A stretch of 64,000 nucleotides of DNA from the NCBI GenBank assembly GCA_016192135.1, contig JACPUR010000016.1:22651-86650 (forward strand), read 5' to 3'. Shown here piece by piece: positions 16,792 to 26,428 of the stretch. This stretch comes from Candidatus Tectomicrobia bacterium (GTDB lineage: Bacteria; UBA8248). Both the position numbers and the translations under genes were made by a program. A model generated the notes under the pieces. That model had not been told where the DNA came from and searched no databases. It was given only the letters and a program-made list of their open reading frames with translations. How positions within the stretch are numbered: the first letter of the stretch is position 1; every line of letters begins with the position of its first letter.

Positions 16792-17016
16792 TTACCGACC
16801 GCCGCCCTTGGCTTTACGGGCGCCGAACTCCTTCTGGATCATGTCCCGAAGCTCCTTCTGCATTTCCCGCTCGCGCTCGGGGGAGATATAGGGATCGGTC
16901 GTCCCAAAGAGGAAGAAGCTGGCGACATCCATCATCGTGACGCGCTGGACGACAGCGAACAGGAAGGCCGCCAGGGCGCACACGGCCACCAGGGAAGCGA
17001 TGGCCTTCCAGGACAT
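16792..17016 (-). CDS. Small single-pass membrane protein (74 aa)
   Basis: From the ATG at 17016 the product begins MSWKAIASLVAVCALAAFLF, a clear membrane segment. A short extracytoplasmic stretch with PYISPEREREMQKELRDMIQ and a basic tail follow. Longer frames upstream add only a basic, low-complexity extension. It precedes the nucleotide-sugar dehydrogenase on the same strand, but a promoter lies between them. I recognise no family. Confidence 0.5.
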   Translation of the reverse strand: MSWKAIASLVAVCALAAFLFAVVQRVTMMDVASFFLFGTTDPYISPEREREMQKELRDMIQKEFGARKAKGGGR

Positions 17017-17380
17017 CCGGCTTCGGCGGGCGCGCGGGCTGCGATGTTTCCCCTTTTCCAGGGACCCTTCCGATCCGAACCGGAGCCATGAGCGGGCGCT
17101 CGTTTTATCCTTGGCGGAGCGCCTTTTTCTCTTCCGGGAGCGGCCGGCAAGAGCGCCGGTCCCCTTCCCGTCCCCTGGCGCGGAATGCCTCGGACCTCTC
17201 ATGGATGGCTCCCCCGAGCGGACGCCAATCATCCGCCGAGGGCCCAGCTTGCCACAAACGGCGGAAGTCTTCCCATTGAAATTTCATCCCCTTCCGCCCC
17301 CGGGGCCCCCAAGGCGGCCACCGCATGTGGGGGCCACATGCGGATTCTGGGCCCAAAATCATGTAACACTGCAAAATCAA

Positions 17381-17410
17381 TTGATTATTGACCTAATATT
17401 ATTGTAAAAT
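17381..17410 (+). promoter_or_regulatory. Promoter of the exopolysaccharide operon
   Basis: In an unusually AT-rich patch there is TTGATT (17381-17386), an 18-base spacer ending in TG, and TAAAAT (17405-17410), an extended -10 type promoter. It lies about 65 bases before the propeller/export gene. The AT-rich island (about 17355-17415) in a very GC-rich genome is itself typical of a regulated promoter. Confidence 0.6.
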
Positions 17411-17474
17411 CATAGCTTGGTCCGGAGCCCTTTGGCGTGGAATTGTTTGTCTCTTTCGTGAGGCGAAGCCGGGG

Positions 17475-19766
17475 ATGCGCAAGTGGGCGCTGGGGATCAT
17501 GGCGGCGTGCCTGGCCGCCGGGATGGCCGGGACGGATTTCCGTCTGGCCGCGAGAGCCGCCTTCGGGGCTCCGGGGCCCGCCGCGGACGCCCTCCAGCCC
17601 AAGGGGCCGGTCGGGAAAGGCTACTTCCGCGGGCTCGTCGCGGCCGACCTGGACGGCGACGGCAAGCGCGAGCTCATCTCCAGCGACTTGGCCTCGGGCC
17701 AGGTATTGATCTGGCGGCCCCGCCCGGACCCCGGGTGGACCGAGCCCATCGCATTGGGGACTGGCGCGGAGGTGCGTTCCATCGCGGTCGCCGACCTGGA
17801 CGGGGATTCTCTGCCGGAGATCATCGTCGCCCTCCGCGGCCAGGAAAAAGACGGGATCGAGATTTGGAAGAACATGGGGGGCCTCCGCTTCCAGCGGACG
17901 GCCGGCCCCGGCCAGGGCGAGGTGTTCTCGGACGTGGCCGTGGCCGATTTCAACTACGACGGGAGGCCGGACATCATCGCCTCCAAGGAGGAGGCGGGCG
18001 CCCAGGGCGGCCTCCGGGTCTGGCTGAACCTCGGCACCGACAAATGGCAGGAGGCGGCCGCCCCTCCGGCCGAAGGGCCCTTCCACAGCCTCGCCGTGGT
18101 GGACCTGAACCAGGACGGGATTCTCGACGTCGCCGCCGCCGGCACCGGCCCCTCGGGCGGCCTCCGGGCGTGGCTGGGCCGCGACAAGCACCTGAATTGG
18201 GGGAGGCCCAACCAGCTCTCGCAGGGGGACTTCTGGGGCGTCACCGTCGCCGACCTGAACGGGGACGGCCTGCCCGACCTCCTCGCCGCCGGCAGGAACA
18301 CGGGCATCCAGGTCTGGCAGGGCCTGGGAAAGGGCACGTTCAATCAGATGGCCAGCCCCACCCCGGAGGGCAGCTTCTTCCGCGTGGTGCCCGTCGACCG
18401 GGATTCGGACGGCCGCGCCGATCTGGTGGCCAGCACGATGGACGGCAAGGGCTTGCGCTATTGGCGGCAGGACCAGGCGCTGGGCTGGGTGGCCCATCGC
18501 CTCCTCGCCGAGTCGGGGATATTCCACCACCTGCTGGTGGCGGACCTCGACGGCGACGGCCGGCTCGATTTGGGCGCCGCGACCCACGGCGAGGGCGTCG
18601 CCGTCTGGCCCGGTTTCGGAAAGCCCCTGCCCGGCCAGGTCCCGGGCGAGAAAACCGCCAAACACGATCTCCCGCTCCCGCCGGGCGCCCGCATGCCCGA
18701 CCTGCGGACGGGCCGCCCCGCCCCTCCCCGCCAGCCCAAACAGCCGGCGCGGATCGAGGGGGCCTTCCCGGAGAAGCGGGTCCCGGGCGAGTACCTCATC
18801 GGCTCCGGCGACGTGCTGACCGTCAGCGTGTGGCGGGGGGTCATCTCCCAGAAAGAGCAGGTCCAGGTGAGCGAGCGGGGCGTGGTCAGCATCGGCCTCA
18901 TCGATGACGTCCAGGCGGCGGGCCTGACCGTGAAGGAGGTGACCGACCTCCTCAAGGAGAAGCTGAGGAAGTTCATCAAGAACCCGCGGGTGGACGTGGT
19001 GGTGTCGAGATTCGGGAGCAAGATCGTGCGGGTGATGGGCGCGGTGGCGCGGCCCCAGACCTATAACGTGTCCGCGACGGTCACCCTGCTGGACGCCATC
19101 CTCCTCGCCGGCGGCCACCTGCCCACGACGCCCGAGCGTCCCGGCGGCGACCTCACCCACGTCTCCCTCCGGCGAGGAGGAAGGACGCGGACCGTGAACA
19201 TCCTCCGCTACATCTCGGGAACCACGGGCGAGACCGACAACCCCGAGCTCCTGGACGGCGACCTGGTCTTCGTCCCGGAATCCAGCTCGGAGCTGGTCGA
19301 GCAGAAGCGCGTGTACGTATTCGGCGAGATCCGGTCGCCGGGCGTGCACCCCCTGACGTTCAACATGCGGGTGCTCGACGCCATCGCCAGGGCGGGAGGC
19401 TTCAACGAGTTCGCCCAGCAGGACGAGGTCCGCATCATCCGCGGCGACGCGGAGCGGCCCGAGGTCATCCACGCCGACATCAAGGCCATGCTCCGCCGCG
19501 GCGATCGCCGCGGGGATCACCTCCTGAAGCCGAACGACGTGGTGTTCGCCCCCCGGACCATCATCGGCGACCTCAACGAGTTCGCCCGCCACATGTCGCC
19601 GATTCTCGACTTCCTGTTCTACCCCTCCCGGTTCCGCGAGTCCTACTCGATCAACTCGAACCTCCTGAAGTTCGACCTGGGCGGCCCGAGCCGCACCACC
19701 GCGGAGCGGGGAGGCGAAGGCACATTCACCCCGGGCACGCGCACCGTCACCCTCATAGGGCAGTAG
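17475..19766 (+). CDS. Polysaccharide export protein (Wza-type) with N-terminal seven-bladed FG-GAP/VCBS propeller
   Basis: The 763-residue protein has a signal peptide and then seven FG-GAP/VCBS-type repeats, each with a calcium-loop motif of the DxDxDG kind. The first is ADLDGDGKREL near residue 55 and the last ADLDGDGRLDLG near residue 355. Seven such motifs fit a seven-bladed beta-propeller. A proline-rich linker (about 395-430) leads to a Wza-type export domain starting VPGEYLIGSGDVLTVSVW (about 434) and two SLBB domains (about 515-600 and 612-700). Wza-type proteins form the outer-membrane channel for capsule or exopolysaccharide. The usual lipobox near the N-terminus is not convincing. 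The propeller fusion is unusual. It is followed after six bases by the Wzc-like gene. Confidence 0.9.
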   Translation: MRKWALGIMAACLAAGMAGTDFRLAARAAFGAPGPAADALQPKGPVGKGYFRGLVAADLDGDGKRELISSDLASGQVLIWRPRPDPGWTEPIALGTGAEVRSIAVADLDGDSLPEIIVALRGQEKDGIEIWKNMGGLRFQRTAGPGQGEVFSDVAVADFNYDGRPDIIASKEEAGAQGGLRVWLNLGTDKWQEAAAPPAEGPFHSLAVVDLNQDGILDVAAAGTGPSGGLRAWLGRDKHLNWGRPNQLSQGDFWGVTVADLNGDGLPDLLAAGRNTGIQVWQGLGKGTFNQMASPTPEGSFFRVVPVDRDSDGRADLVASTMDGKGLRYWRQDQALGWVAHRLLAESGIFHHLLVADLDGDGRLDLGAATHGEGVAVWPGFGKPLPGQVPGEKTAKHDLPLPPGARMPDLRTGRPAPPRQPKQPARIEGAFPEKRVPGEYLIGSGDVLTVSVWRGVISQKEQVQVSERGVVSIGLIDDVQAAGLTVKEVTDLLKEKLRKFIKNPRVDVVVSRFGSKIVRVMGAVARPQTYNVSATVTLLDAILLAGGHLPTTPERPGGDLTHVSLRRGGRTRTVNILRYISGTTGETDNPELLDGDLVFVPESSSELVEQKRVYVFGEIRSPGVHPLTFNMRVLDAIARAGGFNEFAQQDEVRIIRGDAERPEVIHADIKAMLRRGDRRGDHLLKPNDVVFAPRTIIGDLNEFARHMSPILDFLFYPSRFRESYSINSNLLKFDLGGPSRTTAERGGEGTFTPGTRTVTLIGQ

Positions 19767-19772
19767 CCGAAA

Positions 19773-22700
19773 ATGGGCCAGTATGACATCAACTTGCGCG
19801 ACTATTGGCGGATCATCCGCAAGCGCAAGCTCATCATCATCTTCACCGTCGTCATCCTGGGTTTCTTCAGCTTCGTCTTCGCGAAGCTGAACGAGCCGCC
19901 CCCCATCTACTCGGCTTCCAGCGCCGTCCGGCTCGAGCCGAACACGGCCCTCTCCGGCCTGGTGAGCGACCCCGGAGCCCTCGGCACGACCGCGGAGATC
20001 ACCACCCAGACCGCCGTCATCCGCAGCTACCCGGTCATGGAGCAGGTGGCCAAGGAGATGGGGATGGTGGACAAGTCCCTCTCCTCGGAGGATATCGCCA
20101 AGAACAGCCGGCTGGTTTCCATCATCAACGGCCTCGCGGGCCAAGTGAACACCGGCCAGGTGGGCGACACCAACATCATCTCCATCACGGTCATCTCGGG
20201 GGATCCCGACCAGGCGGCGCGGATGGCCAATACCACCGCGTCCGTTTTCCGGCAGTTCGACTACGAGAACCGGAACCAGACGGTCCTGCGCCAGCACGAC
20301 TTCATCAAGACCCAGCTCACCCAGAGCGAGGCCCGCCTCAAGGAGGCCGAGCGCATCATCAAGGAGTTCAAGGAGTCCAAGAACTTCCTTTCCATCGCCG
20401 TGGAGGCCGCCTCCATCGGGCGGCTGATGGAGCGCCTCCAGGAAGTCGTCGCGCAGCAGCAAGGGATGCTCAAGCGCGTCCGCGAGGCCATCGAGCAGGT
20501 CCGCAACATCCGTGACGTCCGGGCCGGCAGGACCGAGCGCGTGCCCGTGGACGACATCGATCCCGGCCTGGCCCGCCTCAACCAGCAGCTCGTGGAGCTC
20601 CAGGTCCAGCGCGACAACCTGCTCCAGGAGTTCACCCCGGAGCATCCCGCGGTCAACGACATCATCCAGCAGATCAACAACGTCGTCCGGCAGATGCTGC
20701 TCATCCTGCAGGGCCGGGAGCAGACCCTGGCGGCGCTCGCGAAGGCCCGCGAGGACGAACTCAACCAGATCGAGTCGCGCAACAAGGAGATCCCAGACCT
20801 CTCCCTCCAGCTCCAGCGGCACGAGCGCCAGCTCGCCACCAACCAGGAAGTCCACAACCTCCTGCGCCAGAAGTTCGAGGAGGTCAGCATCCGGCTCGCG
20901 GGCACCCAGCACCTCGTTCGCATCGTGAAGCCCGCCTTCCGGCCGCTGTGGCGCGACAACCCGCCGCAGATCTTCCTGAACACCTTCGTGGGCGCGCTCC
21001 TGGGCCTGGTGGTGGGCCTGGCGTTCGCCCTGGTGCTCGAGACGATGGATACCTCCATCGGCACCATCGAGGACGTGGAGTCCTATCTCGAAGTGCCCGT
21101 CCTGGGAGTCATCCCCATCCTCGACAACGAGGAACTCGAGCGCCAGTACATCGAGAGCAACCCGGAACGGGCGGGCCGCTTCACGCCCGACATCTACGGC
21201 CGGCTCGTCACGCACTTCGTCCCGCGCTCGCCCATCGCCGAGGCCTACCGCTCCTTCCGCACGCAGATGGAGTTCGTCTCCGTCGAGAAGGGCGGCAACA
21301 CCTTCGTCATCACGAGCAGCACGCCGGGCGAGGGCAAGACGACCACCTCCATCAACTTCGCCATCACCTGCGCCCAGTCCAACAAGCGCACCCTGCTCAT
21401 CGACGCCGACATGCGGAAGCCCGTCATCTACCGCATCTTCGGCATCGACCGGGAGCCCGGCCTCACCGATATCCTCCTGGGCAACAACACCTGGACGGAC
21501 TGCGTCCGCACCATGACCGACATCATGCTCGGCAAGTTCGACATGGAAGACATCATGCTGACGCCGGGCCTCGACAACCTGAACCTCCTGACCTGCGGGC
21601 ACATCCCGCCGAACCCGGCCGAGCTCCTGAACTCCACGCGCATGACTCAGTTCCTCGAGGAGATCCGGCAGGAGTTCGACGTGATCGTGATCGACACGCC
21701 GCCCCTCCTGCCGGTCACGGACGCGGCCATCCTCGGCACGCGCGTGGACGGCTGCGTGCTGGTCTACCGGGTGGGGGCCATCGCGCGGGGGGCGCTCAAG
21801 CGGGCGAAGATGCAGCTCGACAACGTGCACGCGAAGGTGTGGGGCGTGGTCCTTAACTCGATGCGCCCCGAGGCCACCTCCGACATCGACTCCATCCGCT
21901 ACCAGTCGACCTACTACTACGGCGGCTATACGGAAGAGCACGCCGAGGAAAACCTGGCCGAGCTGCCCTTCTATCAGCGCTGGTACCGCTCCGCGGTCGA
22001 GCTCGTCGCCCCCGCCGAGCGGGACGACGTGACCGAGGAAGCATCCTCCCTGGCCAAGACGCTCGCCGGCGTGGCCCTGGTCCTCTCCTTCTCCCTCATC
22101 GCTGCCAGCGCGGCCTGGCAGATGGGCGTGCGGCTCCCGTTCGTCGGCTCCCTCGCGGCGCGGGATCAGATGGTCGGCATGCCGCCGAAGGACTCGCTGG
22201 CGCCGCTGGGCGCGATCTGGAAGAGCACCCAGGAGGCGCCCGTGACCCCCGCGTCCGCCCCCGCCAGCCCCGCGGCCCCCGAGGGGAGCAAGGACGCGCC
22301 CCAGGCCCCCGCGAAGCCTCCCGCGCCCGCCCAGGGCGGGTCGCCCCCGCCGCAAGCTCCCGCCCGTCCCGGGCCGGGCGCCTCCCTCCTCCCGGGGCGG
22401 CGCTTCGCCTCGGCGCCCCCGGCCGCGCCCCGGGAAGACCTGACGGAGGCCGCCGCCGTCCGGCGGGCCGTCATGCGCCTCGCGGGCCAGACGCTCCCCG
22501 GCGGGCTCCTCCGCGAGGAGGAGAGCCGGAAGCCCTTCAGCGTCGTATTCAGCCACAACCGCCGCCGCGAGACGACGCGGCACCACCTGTCGATCCTGCG
22601 CCAGGCGGGGCTCGCCCCCTCCTTCGCCCCCGTCCGGGGGATCGAGGGCTCCGCCGACCGCGTCTTTCTCGGCGCCTTCGCCTCCGAGCGGGAGGCCAAG

Positions 22701-22982
22701 GCCTTCATCGAGAAGCGGCTCAGGCCCCTCCTCCAGCCGGGCGAGGAACCCTACGCGGACCGCCTGCCCTACACGCTCGAGGTGGGCCGCGATCTCGCGC
22801 CGGGCGAGGCCGACGTGATGCGCGTCATCCTGAAGGCGGCCGACCTCTACCCCGCCTTCGAGGAAACCTCGAGCGGCAAGGGCCGGCTGCTGGTCGGCGC
22901 CTTCCGGTCGCCGTCCGAGGCCGAGCACGCCGCCATCCTCCTCCAGCGGGAGAAGATCCCCTTCCAGCTCGTCACCCGCTAG
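19773..22982 (+). CDS. Wzc-type chain-length determinant and tyrosine kinase with extra C-terminal domain
   Basis: The 1069-residue protein has a Wzz domain with two membrane helices (starting YWRIIRKRKLIIIFTVV, and about residues 405-425) and a long periplasmic coiled-coil part between. The cytoplasmic BY-kinase follows: Walker A STPGEGKTTT near 515, Walker A' LLIDADMRKP near 548 and Walker B VIVIDTPPLL near 640. A tyrosine cluster YQSTYYYGGYTEE near 710 looks like the autophosphorylation tail. Unlike normal Wzc it then continues with a third membrane helix (about 760-785), a Pro/Ala-rich linker, and a final repeat domain (about 905-1069) resembling SPOR domains (VFLGAFASEREAKAFIEK, LLVGAFRSPSEAEHAAILLQ). 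It controls polymer length and export with the preceding Wza-type protein. Confidence 0.92.
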   Translation: MGQYDINLRDYWRIIRKRKLIIIFTVVILGFFSFVFAKLNEPPPIYSASSAVRLEPNTALSGLVSDPGALGTTAEITTQTAVIRSYPVMEQVAKEMGMVDKSLSSEDIAKNSRLVSIINGLAGQVNTGQVGDTNIISITVISGDPDQAARMANTTASVFRQFDYENRNQTVLRQHDFIKTQLTQSEARLKEAERIIKEFKESKNFLSIAVEAASIGRLMERLQEVVAQQQGMLKRVREAIEQVRNIRDVRAGRTERVPVDDIDPGLARLNQQLVELQVQRDNLLQEFTPEHPAVNDIIQQINNVVRQMLLILQGREQTLAALAKAREDELNQIESRNKEIPDLSLQLQRHERQLATNQEVHNLLRQKFEEVSIRLAGTQHLVRIVKPAFRPLWRDNPPQIFLNTFVGALLGLVVGLAFALVLETMDTSIGTIEDVESYLEVPVLGVIPILDNEELERQYIESNPERAGRFTPDIYGRLVTHFVPRSPIAEAYRSFRTQMEFVSVEKGGNTFVITSSTPGEGKTTTSINFAITCAQSNKRTLLIDADMRKPVIYRIFGIDREPGLTDILLGNNTWTDCVRTMTDIMLGKFDMEDIMLTPGLDNLNLLTCGHIPPNPAELLNSTRMTQFLEEIRQEFDVIVIDTPPLLPVTDAAILGTRVDGCVLVYRVGAIARGALKRAKMQLDNVHAKVWGVVLNSMRPEATSDIDSIRYQSTYYYGGYTEEHAEENLAELPFYQRWYRSAVELVAPAERDDVTEEASSLAKTLAGVALVLSFSLIAASAAWQMGVRLPFVGSLAARDQMVGMPPKDSLAPLGAIWKSTQEAPVTPASAPASPAAPEGSKDAPQAPAKPPAPAQGGSPPPQAPARPGPGASLLPGRRFASAPPAAPREDLTEAAAVRRAVMRLAGQTLPGGLLREEESRKPFSVVFSHNRRRETTRHHLSILRQAGLAPSFAPVRGIEGSADRVFLGAFASEREAKAFIEKRLRPLLQPGEEPYADRLPYTLEVGRDLAPGEADVMRVILKAADLYPAFEETSSGKGRLLVGAFRSPSEAEHAAILLQREKIPFQLVTR

Positions 22983-23002
22983 CTCGACAGGACCGCCGCC
23001 GC

Positions 23003-24598
23003 ATGGAGCCGAAGCCGGAGCCCCACCGTCCATCCGGATCCGCCGCGGCGCTCTTCGTCGCCCTCGCCACGGCCCTTTTCCTGCTGGGCGTGTCGCTGAA
23101 GCTCCAAACCCCCTTGACTTACTGGGACTCGGCGCTGCTGGAATGGGCGCGGAGCCCTTCGCCCTCGCCCGCTCCGGCGGGAACGTCTCCCTTCTTCCTC
23201 ATCCTCCTCAAGGCGCTGGCCTCGGCCGGATGGCTCGAATCCGGTTTGCTGCGGTGGATCCAGGCGGGCGGATCCGTTCTGTCCGCGGCGGCGGCTTTTC
23301 TGCTCGCGCGCCGCCTCTGGGGGAGCCCCCGGGCCGGCGTCCTCGCCTATTGCCTTTACCTCCTCCACCCGGCCGTGGTGCAGGGAGCCCATAGCCTGGA
23401 CATGGCCGACGCCTCCTACTACCCCGCCTTCGCCTCGTTCTGGCTCCTCGCCTTTCTCGCCCCCGGCCCGGATGGGTGGCGGCGGGGCTTCCGTCTCGCG
23501 GCCTGGAGCGCGCTGGCCATGGGCTGGAAAATCACCTCGTCCCTGGGCCTCCTCCTCTTCGCCTTCCCCGCCGCCTGGCGCCGGAAGGGCGGGTGGCGGG
23601 ACTTCCTCGCCACCGGCGCCGGGCTCGCCCTCTTCGCGCTCCTCTGGTGGTCCCTGCAGAGCTGGGAGCGAGCCGGGGACTCGGCGGGAACCGCGGCGGA
23701 GTCCATCCTGGCGGGGCGGACGCCCGCGGCGGCCGCCTTTCACCTGATGCTGGGGATGGCCTGGCTGGGGCCTTTCCTCGCCCTGCTGGCGGCCGGGGGG
23801 GCCCTCGCCCTGCGGGCGCGGGGGGCGCCGCGCATGGGCCCGCTCCTCTGGGGGACCGTCCTCTATCTCGGGGGGTACTGGGCCGCGGGGGGCATGAACT
23901 ACGGCTTCCCGCGCTACTACGTGGCCCTCCTGCCCCTCCTGTGCGCCTTCGCGGCGAACCCGGAATGGATCCCGCGCCCGGGCGCCCTCTCCCTGGCCCT
24001 CCTGCTCCTCCCGGCCCTGGCGCTCGCCCTCTGGATGCCCGACCCCCTCCTGGCCCTGAACGCCGGGCTGCGGGAGGCCTACGCGGCCGGGGGGGCCGCA
24101 CCCGCCCTGGCGGAGCTGATCCTCCCCTGGGCGGCCGGGATCGGGCTGGCGGCGGGGGCCGCCTGGGCATTTCGTATCCCCTGGGCGAACCTTCTGGTAT
24201 TATTGGCCTTGGCCAACGCCTTGGGACTCGGAGCGGCGCAGGGGCGCGCCCCCTACGCCACCTCGTACGGCTACGGCGAGCGGGGGCGCGCGGAGGCGCT
24301 CGGGTGGCTGGCGGAGAACGTGCCCCCCGGGCGGGCCGTCCTGGCTCCGCCCAACCTGGAGCCCGGGCTCCGCGAGCGGGGCCTGCGGGGCGCGGGCCAC
24401 GGGGCATGGAGGTCGCGCGAGGCCGTCCTCGCGTTTCTCCGCCGGGAACGGCCGGCGGCGGTGGTTCTGGGCTCGACGGAGAATTCGGTATGGCAGCTTC
24501 GATGGCTCCTGCTCGAGCCGCCGATCGAGTTGGAGGCCTGCCGGGAGCGCTTCCGGCGGATCGGAACCTACCGGCTCTGCCGGCTTCCTCCCGGATGA
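23003..24598 (+). CDS. Membrane glycosyltransferase-like protein (GT39/GT83 type)
   Basis: The 531-residue protein has about ten hydrophobic helices. After the first helix there is a loop with TYWDSALLEW, where lipid-linked-sugar transferases (ArnT/PMT type) carry their catalytic acidic residue, and a later LDMADASYYPAFASFWLLAF like the family's second loop. A short soluble end (about 430-531) carries the motif ATSYGYGERGRAEALGWLAE. It probably transfers a sugar from a polyprenyl-phosphate donor to the growing polysaccharide. It starts 20 bases after the kinase gene in the exopolysaccharide operon. Confidence 0.72.
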   Translation: MEPKPEPHRPSGSAAALFVALATALFLLGVSLKLQTPLTYWDSALLEWARSPSPSPAPAGTSPFFLILLKALASAGWLESGLLRWIQAGGSVLSAAAAFLLARRLWGSPRAGVLAYCLYLLHPAVVQGAHSLDMADASYYPAFASFWLLAFLAPGPDGWRRGFRLAAWSALAMGWKITSSLGLLLFAFPAAWRRKGGWRDFLATGAGLALFALLWWSLQSWERAGDSAGTAAESILAGRTPAAAAFHLMLGMAWLGPFLALLAAGGALALRARGAPRMGPLLWGTVLYLGGYWAAGGMNYGFPRYYVALLPLLCAFAANPEWIPRPGALSLALLLLPALALALWMPDPLLALNAGLREAYAAGGAAPALAELILPWAAGIGLAAGAAWAFRIPWANLLVLLALANALGLGAAQGRAPYATSYGYGERGRAEALGWLAENVPPGRAVLAPPNLEPGLRERGLRGAGHGAWRSREAVLAFLRRERPAAVVLGSTENSVWQLRWLLLEPPIELEACRERFRRIGTYRLCRLPPG

Positions 24599-24635
24599 GG
24601 CCGCGCCGGCCCGTCCGCACCCGGGAATCCTGAGA

Positions 24636-26402
24636 ATGGCCCGAACCTCGCGCGCGATCGGCGGAGGCGGCTTGGCGGGCAGGGGCAGCCTGCTCCCCGT
24701 GGTGGCCGTGCTCGGCTTCCTCATCCTCAGCCTGGGCCTGTCCTACTCCCTCACGCAGACCTCGGCCTTCGTCGTCCTGGGGGGCTTCGTCGGCGCCATC
24801 ATCCTCGGCGCGAGCTTCATGAGCCCGATGTTCGGCGTCGCGCTGCTGATCATGTCCATGCTCCTCTCGCCCGAGTTCGGGGCCGGGGGCGGAGGCGGGG
24901 GCGGCACCGACGCCGGGCGCTCGGTCGTGGTGCGGATGGACGACGTCCTCCTCGCCATTCTCTCCATCGCCTGGTTCGCCCGCACCGCCGTCCACAAGGA
25001 GCTGGGCTTCATCCTCAAGAACCCCCTCAACCGCCCCATCGGCTTCTACATCCTGAGCTGCATCATCTCCACCATCCTGGGCTTCATGACGGGCGGGGTG
25101 CGGGGGCTGATCGGGACCTTCTTCGTGATCCGCTACTTCGAGTATTTCGTCGTCTTCTTCCTCGCCCTCAACTTCATGACCGACCTCAAGGTGATGAAGC
25201 GCTTCATGAAGCTGGCCTTCTTCACCTCCATCTGCATCGCCCTCTACGGGATGGTGCAGATCCCGCTCGGGGTGCGCGTGTCGGCTCCCTTCGAGGGGGA
25301 CTCGGGCGAGCCCAACACCATGGGCGGCTACCTCCTCCTGATGATGTGCATGGCGGGGGGCCAGCTCCTCTTCGCCCGGGGCCTGCGGGCCATCCTGGGC
25401 TGGGGCTCGCTGATCGCCCTCTTCTTCATCCCGCTGCTGTTCACCGGGAGCCGCGCCTCGTGGCTGGGCATCCCGGCCGTGATCGCGGCCTTCTTCATCT
25501 TCTCCCACAAGAAGAAGCAGATTGCGCTTTTCACCGTCGCCTTCGCCTTCTTGTCGATCGTCGTGCTTCCACAGTCGGTCAAGGAGCGCGTCCTCTTCAC
25601 CTTCCAGCAGAAGAAGCAGCTCCACGCCAAGCAGATCCAGGTGGGCGCGGTCCGCCTGGACAGCTCCACCAGCGCCCGGCTGGAGAGCTACGCCGAGTCG
25701 GTCGGCGGCTGGATGAAGAAGCCCATCCTGGGCTGGGGGGTGACCGGCTACATCTTCGTGGACTCGCAGCCCATCCGGACGCTGGTGGAGACGGGGCTGG
25801 TGGGGATGGTGGCCTTCCTTTGGCTTGTGTGGGTCTATTTCCAGGCGGGACGGAAAGCGATGCGGACCTCGACGGACGCCTTCCAGCGGGGGATCGCCGT
25901 CGGCTACATGGCCGGCCTGTTCGGCCTCCTCACCCACAGCAGCGGCTCCAACACCTTCATCATCCTGCGCATCATGGAGCCGTGGATGCTCTTCACCGCC
26001 ATGGTGGTGCGCATCCCCACCCTGGCCAAGGAGCGCCAGAAGCAGTGGGAGGAGCTGGAGCGCGAGGAGGGAAAGCTCATCGAGGCGCCGCCCGAGCCCC
26101 AGCCCGAGCCGGCGGAAGGCGAGGAGGCCCCCGGCGAGAAGCGCTTCGAGAAGAAACTCTCCGAGTACGAGGAATTCCTCGAGCGCGAGCGTGTAGAGAT
26201 GGCGCGGCGGGAGGTCGAGGCCAGGCGCCGGGAGGCCGCCAAGCCCAAGTTCCGGAAGGAGTTGCTAGCCGCGGCCCGGGCGGGCGGGCCGCCCGCCGCC
26301 CCCGGGCCGGAGCCGGCGGCGGGCTCGTTCCCCAAGGCGCCCCGGAACGTCGACCTGATCCGAGAGCCCGCGTCCGGCCCCTTCGGCAGGCGCCCCCGCT
26401 AA
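24636..26402 (+). CDS. O-antigen ligase/polymerase-like membrane protein (Wzy/WaaL family)
   Basis: The 588-residue protein has about eleven membrane helices. The large periplasmic loop that marks the Wzy_C/O-antigen ligase family lies between LLFTGSRASWLGIPAVIAAF and GWGVTGYIFVDSQP (SARLESYAESVGGWMKKPIL), and is followed by RTLVETGLVGMVAFLW. It has a long charged cytoplasmic tail (about 455-588) rich in Glu, Arg, Pro and Ala, which is not typical. It probably polymerises or ligates the repeat units of the exopolysaccharide. It converges on the minus-strand group starting at 26429. Confidence 0.85.
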   Translation: MARTSRAIGGGGLAGRGSLLPVVAVLGFLILSLGLSYSLTQTSAFVVLGGFVGAIILGASFMSPMFGVALLIMSMLLSPEFGAGGGGGGGTDAGRSVVVRMDDVLLAILSIAWFARTAVHKELGFILKNPLNRPIGFYILSCIISTILGFMTGGVRGLIGTFFVIRYFEYFVVFFLALNFMTDLKVMKRFMKLAFFTSICIALYGMVQIPLGVRVSAPFEGDSGEPNTMGGYLLLMMCMAGGQLLFARGLRAILGWGSLIALFFIPLLFTGSRASWLGIPAVIAAFFIFSHKKKQIALFTVAFAFLSIVVLPQSVKERVLFTFQQKKQLHAKQIQVGAVRLDSSTSARLESYAESVGGWMKKPILGWGVTGYIFVDSQPIRTLVETGLVGMVAFLWLVWVYFQAGRKAMRTSTDAFQRGIAVGYMAGLFGLLTHSSGSNTFIILRIMEPWMLFTAMVVRIPTLAKERQKQWEELEREEGKLIEAPPEPQPEPAEGEEAPGEKRFEKKLSEYEEFLERERVEMARREVEARRREAAKPKFRKELLAAARAGGPPAAPGPEPAAGSFPKAPRNVDLIREPASGPFGRRPR

Positions 26403-26428
26403 GCCCGCCCGCCTAAGCTGTCCCGCCC

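Noticed and set aside
17385..23033. A very long minus-strand open frame (about 1880 codons)
   Set aside because: It mirrors the well-supported propeller-Wza and Wzc genes on the plus strand. GC-rich codon third positions keep the opposite strand open. It has no recognisable domain and consists of low-complexity Arg/Gly/Val/Asp-rich protein.
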